A DNA stretch of 64,000 nucleotides from NCBI RefSeq assembly GCF_002127325.2, contig NC_035437.2, forward strand, positions 166,376,263 to 166,440,262, read 5' to 3'. Shown here in pieces: positions 55,498-64,000 of this stretch (positions are counted from its first letter, which is position 1; the number at the start of each line of letters is the position of its first letter). This stretch comes from Helianthus annuus (lineage: Eukaryota; Streptophyta; Magnoliopsida; Asterales; Asteraceae). The position numbers and the translations under genes are program-made. The notes under the pieces are model-generated. The model was not told the DNA's origin. It searched no databases and was given only the letters and a program-made list of their open reading frames with translations.

Positions 55498-56143
55498 GCT
55501 AGGAGGATCTAGTCGCCTAATCCTTGTATACAAACACACCTGATTGTGCGGAATCCAACCGGAGATGCAAACCGAGTTTGAACACGACAAGAACACGAGA
55601 AGGAGACCGAGACTCAATGATTAACACCAATGTATTAATACTTGAAATGGTTACAAATCAATGTTTACAAATTAATCTTTGCAAACTCTCACTAATTCAC
55701 TCGGTTGGATGTTCTTTCTTGTGCACTCCTTCTCTTATCAGTGTATACTACTCTTGTCTACCCCTTGTGCACCACCGAAATCACTCTTATATTTGACCTA
55801 CATTTGTGCGATTGGTTAAGGGTTCGGCCCAATGTGAGATGAAGCCCAAACATTTTGATTGGCCCAAAATTCATGTACATGCACGTACATGAATTCTCAA
55901 ATATGAGTATTGTAACATATTAGTCAACAAGTGACATCATCATGACATCATCATGATGATGTCATGATGATGTGGTAGAGGGAACCGGCTCGCGGCGCTT
56001 CGTGCTTCGCGTGTCGAACTCTGGGGCGCATGACGGAGGAATGTCGTGACGTCGGGCTTGAGCCGAACCTAACCGGGTCGAACCGAACCGAGTTGAACTG
56101 AGTCAAACCGAACCGATTCGTGTCCACTTAATATGTATCAACA
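55498..56143 (-). repeat. Cop-H 3' LTR
   Basis: 646 bp from TGTAGGTCCGGC to TATGTATCAACA. It contains the palindromic CATCATCATGATGATG block near 55930-55975, a CCGAACCG-type array near 56060-56120 and TTGGCCCAA promoter-type elements near 55825-55870, as in Cop-A. Confidence 0.9.
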
Positions 56144-57883
56144 AACTCCCCCTTGGACGCTACTCGTGAGGTTCATCTTCCATGTCTTCCATGTCGGAGG
56201 ATCTTCAAAGTCTTCACGTCTTGAAAGCAGAGAGTGTATCAACCAACTCCCCGTTTCATGTAGAGAGTGTGTTGACAAACTCCCCCTTAACATAAGCTCC
56301 TCCTTGAGTTATGCTCGTGAATGACTTGATCATTAATGCTTGAGATCCTTGTGGTGTTGATGATGGTCAGCGGCAACTCGATCATCTTCATCACTTGAGT
56401 GCCTTCACGTCGTGTCTTCATTCCGAAGCTTGTCATCGACCATGTTCTCCTTGCCTTTAGAATCTGCACATGCAAGAAATCTAAACGCGTAATGAGAACA
56501 ACTGCTTGGAATATAGTTAGTATAAACAAATGACACATGTATGACCATGTCTCAATCAAACACCGTCCGACAGTTTGAAAGTTTAATAAATTTGTCAATT
56601 TTAGTTTTTAACTTTCAAAACTTGCAAATTTCGACCGTTTATGAAGATTTAGTCAATTCGGTTTTCGTTCAGGTTTCAGGTAACGAAGGCTCGAGATCCA
56701 ACATCGTACGATCGAAAATAAGATAGACATAAAATCTTTTTGGCTTTTATAAAGTTTATATTAAAACACACCTAAAATCTTTTTGGTATTTTTGAATATT
56801 TGAAATGTAAAGACTGAAAGCAGTAAATAAATATTTACAGACATTCTTTTTGTGAGTTTCGAGGGAAAGAGAATCATATCAGTGTACGGTCATGCCAAAA
56901 CGCTCTTGTTGTTCAGTTAGTTAACATTTAGATAAGCATCCTATAACGATTATCGGTATTGTTGTCCACGTAAACTCAACTTATCAGATGTAATCATGGC
57001 GAGGAGATACGTTAAGGTATGATTTATACTTACCGACCGGTGTTCATCCACATCACGACACATTCCCGTATCAAGGTATGCACGAGAATTCATCTTACCG
57101 GTGAGTATACCGATTATCATCTGTTTGACCGTATATGATATGAGATTCTCACTTATTTTGATTGAAAACAAGCCCTATGTGATAGAATCACTTATTGATG
57201 AGGAACTTGATTTTCAGATGCATGAGGGCACAGGAGCAAGTCCGTGAACAGGTCAGTACTTTCGTACAGCAGAGAGACGAACTTGACTCCCGGATAAATG
57301 TGATATATTATCACTTATTTTGAGGGACATGTGATTGTTGATCACTTATTGAGGTCGAATGCAATATGTACACGTATGTATGGTATCATGGAAGATCTAG
57401 ACTTGCGTCCCCGTTATTTTTCGATAAAAGAAACAACCATGATACCCAGATGATAAGCAGCATAAAGACCGAATATCTCAGAACCTCGGCAATCTATCAA
57501 ACGAAATTTCGGTACTAAGACCATATGCCAATGAATGGTTCCCACCTGGTCTTCAGTCGGTTTAAGATTTATATCACCCTGCACACTTTAAAATGATTGT
57601 GAGCCTACCGATACATCTTATATAGAGCTGCTTATCGTTTTTCATTTAAGGTTTAAAGAGGTTTGGATAGACCACTGATGTACTATCACTTTCTCTTTTG
57701 CTCGCCAGGAAACCCATTTTTGTTTTTCTATTGTTTTTGTGTTTTTGAAATTTTTCGATGTTTTTGAAATTTTTCGATGTTTTTGGATTTTCAAATTTTT
57801 GGATTTACTCCCCCTAAAATCAATAAACTAAGACAAATTTAAAACACAAAGGTATTTACAAAAATGATTTTCCGATGTTGGTT
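56144..57883 (-). other. Cop-H polypurine tract and long 3' untranslated region
   Basis: Next to the LTR the - strand reads CCAAGGGGGAGTT. Two related modules lie at about 56240-56290. The remaining 1.6 kb aligns with Cop-A 18813-20430 and with most of Cop-C 22100-23755. It has no long protein-like frame. Short inverted phrases around AATAAGTGA and TCACTTATT recur near 57120-57350. Confidence 0.75.
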
Positions 57884-60800
57884 TTACTCTTGCTTGACCT
57901 TAATGCCGTTTACCAATAATAAACAGTCAAATCTTGATTTGTCAAATGCTTTGGTAAAAAGGTTGGCACGTTGGTCATCGGTGTGGACCTTAACAACATC
58001 GATTAGCCTTTTATCAAAGCAATCACGTATGAAGTGATATTTAATTTCGATGTGTTTGGTCTTTGAATGCTTCACAGGATTTCTAGTGATCTGTAAAGCA
58101 GCAGAATTATCAACGTAAATAGGAGTAGTTAGGAATTCAAAACTGTAGTCGCGTAATTGTTGCTGGATCCAAAGAACTTGGGAGCAACAACTTGAGGCAG
58201 CAATGTATTCAGCTTCACATGTTGATGTAGCGACACACGTCTGCTTCTTGCACTGCCATGTGACTAGGCGATTTCCCAAAAACTGACATTCAGCCGTTGT
58301 GGATTTGCCGTCGATTTTGCATCCGCCAAAATCAGAATCACTGAAAGCGATCAAGTCAAAGTTATTATCCCTAGGGTACCATAGACCGGTGTCAGGGCAA
58401 CCCTTCAAATAACGAAAAATTCTTTTTACAGCTGCAAGATGTGAGGCCTTCGGGTTAACTTGATATCTGGCAAGCAGGCACGTTGGGTACATTATATCTA
58501 GCCTTGATGCTGTGAGGTACATAAGAGATCCGATCATTGCGCGGTAGTATGAGGGGCTAACAGCTTCACCCTTCAAGTCGGGAGTAATTCCGTGATTTTG
58601 CGGCAATGGGGTACCGATGGGCGTTGCATCAGACATCTGGAACCGGCTCAAGATGTCACCAACATATTTAGTCTGATGGATGAATATCCCAGACTCAGTT
58701 TGTTGCACTTGTAGGCCCAAGAAGAAAGTCATTTCCCCCATAGCACTCATCTCGAATTTATCCTGCATAATGCGCTCGAAATTCCTACACAAAACATCAT
58801 TAGTAGAACCAAAAATAATATCATCAACATATACCTGTACCAGAAGAAGATCTCCATCTTGTTCTTTGATGAAAAGAGTACAGTCGATAAGCCCTCTCTG
58901 AAAACCATTCTCCAGCAGATAATTAGATAAGGTTGCGTACCAAGCTCGCGGTGCTTGATGAAGACCATAAAGAGCTTTGTTGAGCAACCAAACCCGATCG
59001 GGATGGATAGGATCTTCAAAACCTGGAGGCTGTTCGACGTACACCTCTTCTTCAACCACACCATGTAAGAATGCACTTTTGACGTCCATCTGGTAAACCT
59101 TGAATCCTTTGAATGAGGCATAAGCCAGAAAGATCCGAATTGCTTCCAGACGTGCAACAGGTGCATAGACTTCGTTGTAGTCGATCCCCTCAATCTGACG
59201 AAAACCTTGAACGACTAATCTCGCTTTGTTTCGGATAACAACTCCACGGTCATCCTTTTTGCATTTGAAAACCCAACGGGTACCAATCTTCTTGTAACCA
59301 GCAGGTTTCTCTACGAGCTTCCAGACACCTAGCTTTTGGAATTGTTGCAGTTCTTCCTGCATTGCTTCCACCCATGAGTTATCTTTCATGGCTTCTTTCC
59401 AAGTTCTTGGTTCTTCCTGTGAGACATAACACGCGAAAGACCAATCATTTTGTTGCCCGGATTCTCGAATAGCTGCATACAAGCCTGCATTGTTGTTGTT
59501 CCGCAACATGTTTCTAGTTTGAATGTCATTTTGTACATTTCCGATGATGTTTTGTTGAGCATGGGTATTATGAATCCTTGTTTCAGGATTATCTTGAACT
59601 GGAATATTTATACCCAGATTGTTGAAATTGAGATCAACAACTAAATCAATGCCCGGAATTGACGAAGAGGATGATGCAGTAGCTTCAGCTGTTCTAGGGG
59701 CAACCACTGGAGGAGTACCCTCTGAAGTACCATGAACTGCTGTTGTTGGAGCTTCTTGATCTGCATCTAGAAATTCATCATCCTCTGAAGATTCGTTCAA
59801 TTCGGTTGCATCGTGAAAATCCTCATTGTCGAGAGCATTGTTGTTCACTGAAGATGGTTCTTGATTGACAAGAATCGGACGAACCACCGGTGAAACTGTT
59901 GCATTGTCACTCTCGAAAAACATCCTTGCTGCAGCATTTTCTTCAACTGCTTCAACATTGATCGAATTGAAAAAGTTATCGTACTCGAACATCCATGGCT
60001 GACCAGGACATTTGACTGGCAAAGTGTGCCTTTGTACTCTGACCTCAGACCATTCCTCAACCCTTTTAGTCTCTAGATTCCAGACTCTTAAGTTCGGGGT
60101 GGCATACCCAAGAAAGTATCCCTCAATTGCTTTTGCCCCAAACTTTCCATTAGGATCGATTATTGTGCATGGAGCTCCAAACGGTTCAAGATAAGACAAA
60201 TCTGGTTTCCGTTTGTGAAGAAGCTCAAAGCAGGTCTTGTTGTGCCTTTTTACTGTAAGGACTCGGTTCAATGTGTAACATGCAGAGGCCACAGCTTCAG
60301 TCCAGAATGGAATGGGCAACTGCGACTCTACCAACATAGTCCTAGCAGTCTCGATCAATGTGCGGTTCTTACGTTCAGCGACGCCATTCTGCTGAGCAGT
60401 ATAAGCTGCACTAAATTCATGAAGAATACCTTTTGAAGTGCAAAACTCCGCCATGGCATGATTTTTGAATTCAGTACCATTGTCGCTACGTATCCGCCTA
60501 ACCTTCAATTTATACAAATTCTCAATCTGAATGATCAAGTTTTTGATAATATCAAAGGTTTCACTCTTGTGAGCCATGAACGCCACCCAAGTAAATCTTG
60601 AATAATCATCAGTTATCACGAGGCAATATTGATCATTCCGAATGCTTTTGTGCTTGACAGGACCGAACAAATCCATGTGCAAACGTTCTAACGGAACGGC
60701 CACCGTGTTGATTTTCTTAGTAGGATGTCGCTTCTTCGTTTGTTTTCCTATCTGGCACGAAACACAGACGTCTTGAAGATGGAGATTTTTAAGAGGAACA

Positions 60801-61321
60801 CCATTCACCAATTCATTTGACACCAAATGATTCATTTTGCGTAAGTGAATGTGACCCATTCGTCTGTGCCAAGAGATTGAGTCTTTTTCTGTGGCTTTAG
60901 AAACGAAACAAGTTGCTTGAGCAGACGTAGTAATAGCTTGGCTCATATCAAGGACATACAGATCATTTATCCTTGGAGCAGACAAGAGAATCCATTCTTT
61001 TGGAATTTTGAAGCCGGGCTTCAGCACATAACATCCATTAGCATCAAAGTGAACTGAAAACTGCTTGTCACATATTTGAGAAACGCTAAGAAGATTGTGA
61101 TCAAGCTGTTGCACAAAGTTGATCTTGTCAAAGCTGACAATCCCGTTGGATATCATTCCTTCACCCGTAATATATCCGCCCTTATCTCCAGCAAAAGCAA
61201 CATAACCTCCTCTAATAGATTTGACGTCGTAGAGAAGCTTCATGTTGCCTGTCATGTGCCTGGATGCTCCACTATCAACAATCCAATGACTACTGATAGT
61301 TCCTCCTGGAACACCCTGCAC
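57884..61321 (-). CDS. Cop-H pol polyprotein (protease, integrase, RT, RNase H)
   Basis: 1145 codons without a stop. Protease [13 protein letters not shown] is near residue 14. The integrase zinc region has WHRRMGHIH and CVSCQIGKQ; its core has [18 protein letters not shown] and [11 protein letters not shown]. The RT has [30 protein letters not shown] and catalytic [10 protein letters not shown] near residue 832. RNase H has [15 protein letters not shown] and [10 protein letters not shown], ending VKQE. All expected catalytic residues are present. The frame begins with GTG after the gag stop and in a different frame; no ATG is near, so pol needs a recoding or splicing event, or translation starts later. 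Length fits copia pol without gag. Confidence 0.92.
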   Translation of the reverse strand: MQGVPGGTISSHWIVDSGASRHMTGNMKLLYDVKSIRGGYVAFAGDKGGYITGEGMISNGIVSFDKINFVQQLDHNLLSVSQICDKQFSVHFDANGCYVLKPGFKIPKEWILLSAPRINDLYVLDMSQAITTSAQATCFVSKATEKDSISWHRRMGHIHLRKMNHLVSNELVNGVPLKNLHLQDVCVSCQIGKQTKKRHPTKKINTVAVPLERLHMDLFGPVKHKSIRNDQYCLVITDDYSRFTWVAFMAHKSETFDIIKNLIIQIENLYKLKVRRIRSDNGTEFKNHAMAEFCTSKGILHEFSAAYTAQQNGVAERKNRTLIETARTMLVESQLPIPFWTEAVASACYTLNRVLTVKRHNKTCFELLHKRKPDLSYLEPFGAPCTIIDPNGKFGAKAIEGYFLGYATPNLRVWNLETKRVEEWSEVRVQRHTLPVKCPGQPWMFEYDNFFNSINVEAVEENAAARMFFESDNATVSPVVRPILVNQEPSSVNNNALDNEDFHDATELNESSEDDEFLDADQEAPTTAVHGTSEGTPPVVAPRTAEATASSSSSIPGIDLVVDLNFNNLGINIPVQDNPETRIHNTHAQQNIIGNVQNDIQTRNMLRNNNNAGLYAAIRESGQQNDWSFACYVSQEEPRTWKEAMKDNSWVEAMQEELQQFQKLGVWKLVEKPAGYKKIGTRWVFKCKKDDRGVVIRNKARLVVQGFRQIEGIDYNEVYAPVARLEAIRIFLAYASFKGFKVYQMDVKSAFLHGVVEEEVYVEQPPGFEDPIHPDRVWLLNKALYGLHQAPRAWYATLSNYLLENGFQRGLIDCTLFIKEQDGDLLLVQVYVDDIIFGSTNDVLCRNFERIMQDKFEMSAMGEMTFFLGLQVQQTESGIFIHQTKYVGDILSRFQMSDATPIGTPLPQNHGITPDLKGEAVSPSYYRAMIGSLMYLTASRLDIMYPTCLLARYQVNPKASHLAAVKRIFRYLKGCPDTGLWYPRDNNFDLIAFSDSDFGGCKIDGKSTTAECQFLGNRLVTWQCKKQTCVATSTCEAEYIAASSCCSQVLWIQQQLRDYSFEFLTTPIYVDNSAALQITRNPVKHSKTKHIEIKYHFIRDCFDKRLIDVVKVHTDDQRANLFTKAFDKSRFDCLLLVNGIKVKQE

Positions 61322-61335
61322 ATGAACTCAATTGA

Positions 61336-62637
61336 TTAGTTGGAGATGGGGACCCAAGCCATTGTGGTCTTGGGTCTTCCATTTTCATCTACGACGATAA
61401 CTTCCACCTTTTGATGATTTGGAAATTGTGTTGGTCCCCCTGATTCAGTAACCGTTTTTGGTTTCCAGGTCTGTTTTGTTTTACCAGTGTTATTCTTTAA
61501 AATTTTAACTTCATGGTTGTCTGAAGTTTTTGAATTGTCTGGTTTTACAGAAACAGATGTTTTGTTAACCACATCGGTTTTAATGGTTTTTTCAATTTTC
61601 TTGACCTGTTGGCGTTTCTGTTTCTTTTCCCTTTCTTTTACAAGGCGGGAATCTTGTTTTACAGAAACAGATCGCTTACGGTCAGTTTGGTCACGGGGAG
61701 CATCAACCTTTGCTTTCAACTTATGAAGATATGGACAATTTCGAATTATGTGTCCAATTGTATCGCATTCAAAACATGATCTTCGTTCAACAAACCCCGA
61801 AGTATCATGTGATCGTCTTGCCGATGATGATGAACTTTGTGATCCCGAGGTACTAGGTTTTGAACTGCTTGGTTCATTTCTTTTCTGAACAGTTGCTTTC
61901 TTAACAAAATCTAAGTTAGATTGGTTTTCAAATGTTTCGATTTTGTCTGTTCCCTTAGATTTCACAAAGTTCACATTTTTGTTCTTCTTTTGATTCGGCT
62001 TCTTTTGACCTTGAGCCGGTAATTTTTCTTTTGGCTTGGTGTGACTTTGCTGTTTTTGCATTGTTGGTAATTTCTTATTGCCAAATTGTTTTCGAACTTC
62101 GGCCTTTGGAATAGGAGGGCATTGTGTTACTGTAACACGCGGTCCTGTCTTTCCCAAAAACTTACTTGTCGAATTTTCAAAGACTTTACTGATTAAGGAT
62201 TGATTAACATTCTTAATAGGAAAATCTTTGTCTGAATAAATTTTATCATCACCAACAAGAGTGTACAGCAAATTCACACTCTCCGACCCTTCTGCAGATG
62301 AGGACTTGATTGCAACAGTCTTAGCGGGTTTTGCAGGAGGATCACATAGAATATGATTCTCAAGAGGTATGTCCTCTTCTTTGATTTCCGCATCAGACTT
62401 TGCTGGTATAGTATCATCGGATTCATCATCAGAAGAATCAGCATCCTCAATAATAACTGGAGGATCTTGATTCAGTTCACCAGAAGACACACATGTATCT
62501 GCTGGCACGTCTGAATCTAATGATACTTCTTTCTTGTATCCAAGTCCTGTTGCAAATTCCTTAACGTCTAGAGGAACAGATGGCTCAAAGAAAGTTCTAT
62601 CCTCCTCGTCAGGCATTGCATCATAATTGTGTCTCAC
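61336..62637 (-). pseudogene. Cop-H gag, C-terminal part
   Basis: 433 open codons: RHNYDAMPDEEDRTFFEPSV, VNLLYTLVGDDKIYSDKDFP, the zinc knuckle CFECDTIGHIIRNC, a Lys-rich region, and WVPISN before the stop at 61336-61338. A TAG at about 62689 separates it from the previous block, where Cop-A reads through in IIDVQKEK. Otherwise it is well preserved. Confidence 0.82.
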
Positions 62638-62688
62638 AGGTGGTGGACATTTCTTGGAACCTATGCATGTGACATCCTGTTTTTCTTT

Positions 62689-63383
62689 CTAAACGTCAAT
62701 GATGTGATCCAACACATAGCTAGAGCTCAAATAACTGTCTAGCTTAAGTTGGATTGCCTCACTTTCAGTTTTCACACAAGCCATTTCTTTTTGCATAATC
62801 TCAAGGCGAGTTATATACAAATTAATGTCAGTTTGTTTTCTGGAAACCATTTTTGTTAACTCGGTTTTATCTTTCTTTAATTTTTCAATTACCGACTTAA
62901 ACTCCTTTTCATGGTTTTCATAAAACATGTTGGCTTCAGTGCACTTCGAAAGATCCACGGTTAACTTCTGATTGTGGATAAACGTCACATCATATTTCTC
63001 TTGCAAAGCCTCGTGTTTGCTTTGCAATTCACACCACTTTGCATTCAATAAAACATGTTTGTCTTGCAAGTCAAACAAACTAGCTTGTAAAGCATCATGT
63101 TTGCCTTGCAACTCAGACATGTTTGCCTCTAAATCAGCACAATTAACACTCATCCTAACACAATTATCATCCTAACACAATTATCACAAATAACAGCAGT
63201 GGGTTCATCGACACATACCTGACTTGATGAACTGTCGACATTAGCCATAAAGGCTGAATGGAGAGAAGACGAAGAATAAGCAGCTTGATCCACCAAAATA
63301 GATCTTCTTTGAGTTCCTGCTGCAGCTTCTTCCAAAAGCTCATCAATATCTGCATCAACTGACGCACTTGATGTTTCATACAC
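62689..63383 (-). pseudogene. Cop-H gag, coiled-coil part with a small tandem duplication
   Basis: Two overlapping frames, 63383-63150 and 63153-62689, together cover SSSLHSAFMANVDSSSSQVC, then CADLEANMSELQGKHDALQ with LQSKHEALQEKYD coiled-coil units and SYVLDHIIDV. The break is caused by a local duplication of the phrase CATCCTAACACAATTAT near 63145-63180, not present in Cop-A. A stop at about 63394 separates it from the preceding acidic block. Confidence 0.8.
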
Positions 63384-63395
63384 CTGATCATCGCC

Positions 63396-64000
63396 TTAAC
63401 TCGAGGATTCTTCATCTGAACTTCTACTGTAACCAGAAGAGTCTTCATCTTCAGAAGATTCACCACCATTGGCGGAAGATTCTCCACCACTGGCGTGATT
63501 TAAAGCCTTGACAACCTCAGCAAAACAGGCTGTTCCATCCAGAGCATCACTACTCAACTGGATTGACCAATCACAACCCTCATCTACTTGAACCACAAGT
63601 GCCTGGTTGGCATTTGATTGTCCAGCTTGGCTTTGGTTGTTGACAGGTATCAACGTACGCTCATTGTTCCTGTTCTAGTTCTGCTGGTTGCCTTGGTTCC
63701 TGAAAGGATTCTGGTTCCCATGATGTGCCAGCTTTGTGCATTCCCTTTTAAAGTGACCCCGTTCACCACAGTTGAAGCACTTCACTGCCTGTTTATCGAA
63801 CCCATACTTGGTGTCTTTCTTGCTCTCCAAGCTGGTTCTGCCTGTTCTCTCCATGAAATCCTTTGCCCTCCTCACAGCACTAGCAAAAGCCCATTTGATA
63901 TCCATCAAATCCATCTCTTCCTTGTCAATCTGCTGATAGTCTTCTTGTGTCAGATTAATATTCCCAATCTGACCTTCCACTAACCCACAGTACGCACTCA
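63396..64000 (-). pseudogene. Cop-H gag, central part with first zinc knuckle
   Basis: Frames 63980-63675 and 63653-63396 read EGQIGNINLTQEDYQQIDKE, FASAVRRAKDFMERTGRTSL, the knuckle CFNCGERGHFKREC, an N/Q-rich linker and then SSEDEDSSGYSRSSDEES. A TAG near 63675 breaks the linker. Sequence is nearly identical to Cop-A gag at 12770-13345. The protein continues off the right edge. Confidence 0.82.

Larger units (their letters stand above)
55498..64000 (-). mobile_element. Cop-H: Ty1/copia element with intact pol, 5' part off window
   Basis: The 3' LTR is at 55498-56143, followed on the right by the polypurine tract, a 1.7-kb 3' untranslated region, an intact pol ORF (57884-61321) and a gag with a few stops. 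The likely left target copy is AAATG at 55493-55497. LTR and coding sequence show it is the same family as Cop-A: the shared LTR block includes CAAGCCCGACGTCACGACAT in complement. The element continues past the right edge. Pol may still be functional. Confidence 0.9.

Overview
This window is plant nuclear DNA built almost entirely of transposable elements. There is no bacterial, organellar or intact host gene content. The element families (Ty1/copia of the SIRE/Maximus type, Ty3/gypsy chromoviruses, hAT and Mutator-like miniature elements), the initiator-Met primer sites and the plant TATA/TGGGCC promoters point to a eudicot. The copia gag layout and an ARID-type ORF of a kind I recall from daisy-family annotations suggest Asteraceae. 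That placement is an inference from memory, not from a search.

Layout. 1-2198: low-complexity DNA, two long AT microsatellites and a 393-bp foldback element. 2199-38428: one four-level nest. Cop-A (copia, + strand, the oldest) inserted into one copy of a tandemly duplicated host segment, with target duplication CTTGC/CTTAC. Gyp-B (gypsy, - strand, 2931-10975) lies in the 5' part of Cop-A. Cop-C (copia, - strand, 21241-38297) lies in the 3' LTR of Cop-A with target duplication CTTGC. Gyp-D (gypsy, + strand, 27013-36509) lies in the gag of Cop-C with target duplication ACCAC. 38429-43685: host-like or old DNA, with a duplicated promoter-like segment, a tRNA-like relic, a long inverted repeat and a three-copy degenerate tandem repeat. 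43685-47640: remnant of a gypsy element, Gyp-E. 47649 to about 55497: a probable non-autonomous LTR element, Arid-F, carrying an ARID-domain ORF. Arid-F was itself hit by a Reina-like gypsy (Rei-G, 48387-54070, - strand) and two miniature transposons. 55498-64000: Cop-H, a copia element on the - strand with an intact 1145-codon pol ORF, running off the right edge.

Activity. Gyp-D looks youngest: its 2226-bp LTRs show no difference in the parts I compared, and its gag-pol ORF is open. Cop-C also has near-identical 643-bp LTRs (two differences seen) yet has lost most of pol, so it was probably mobilised in trans by a relative such as Cop-H. Gyp-B carries two stop codons and one 12-bp in-frame loss. 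Cop-A is heavily decayed and has lost the YVDD box of its reverse transcriptase.

Most interesting signals. (1) Arrays of a short CGAA-type motif recur in LTRs and 5' leaders; within each copia element the same motif fills both LTR and leader, and unrelated gypsy and copia elements share a motif. (2) The gypsy family has a duplicated polypurine-tract/LTR-start module, and Gyp-B and Gyp-D appear to use different copies as the LTR edge. (3) A short intron in the gag N-terminus and a stem-loop just after the primer site are conserved between gypsy elements. (4) An ARID domain sits downstream of a copia-like segment between LTR-like repeats. No virus, toxin or CRISPR system is present.
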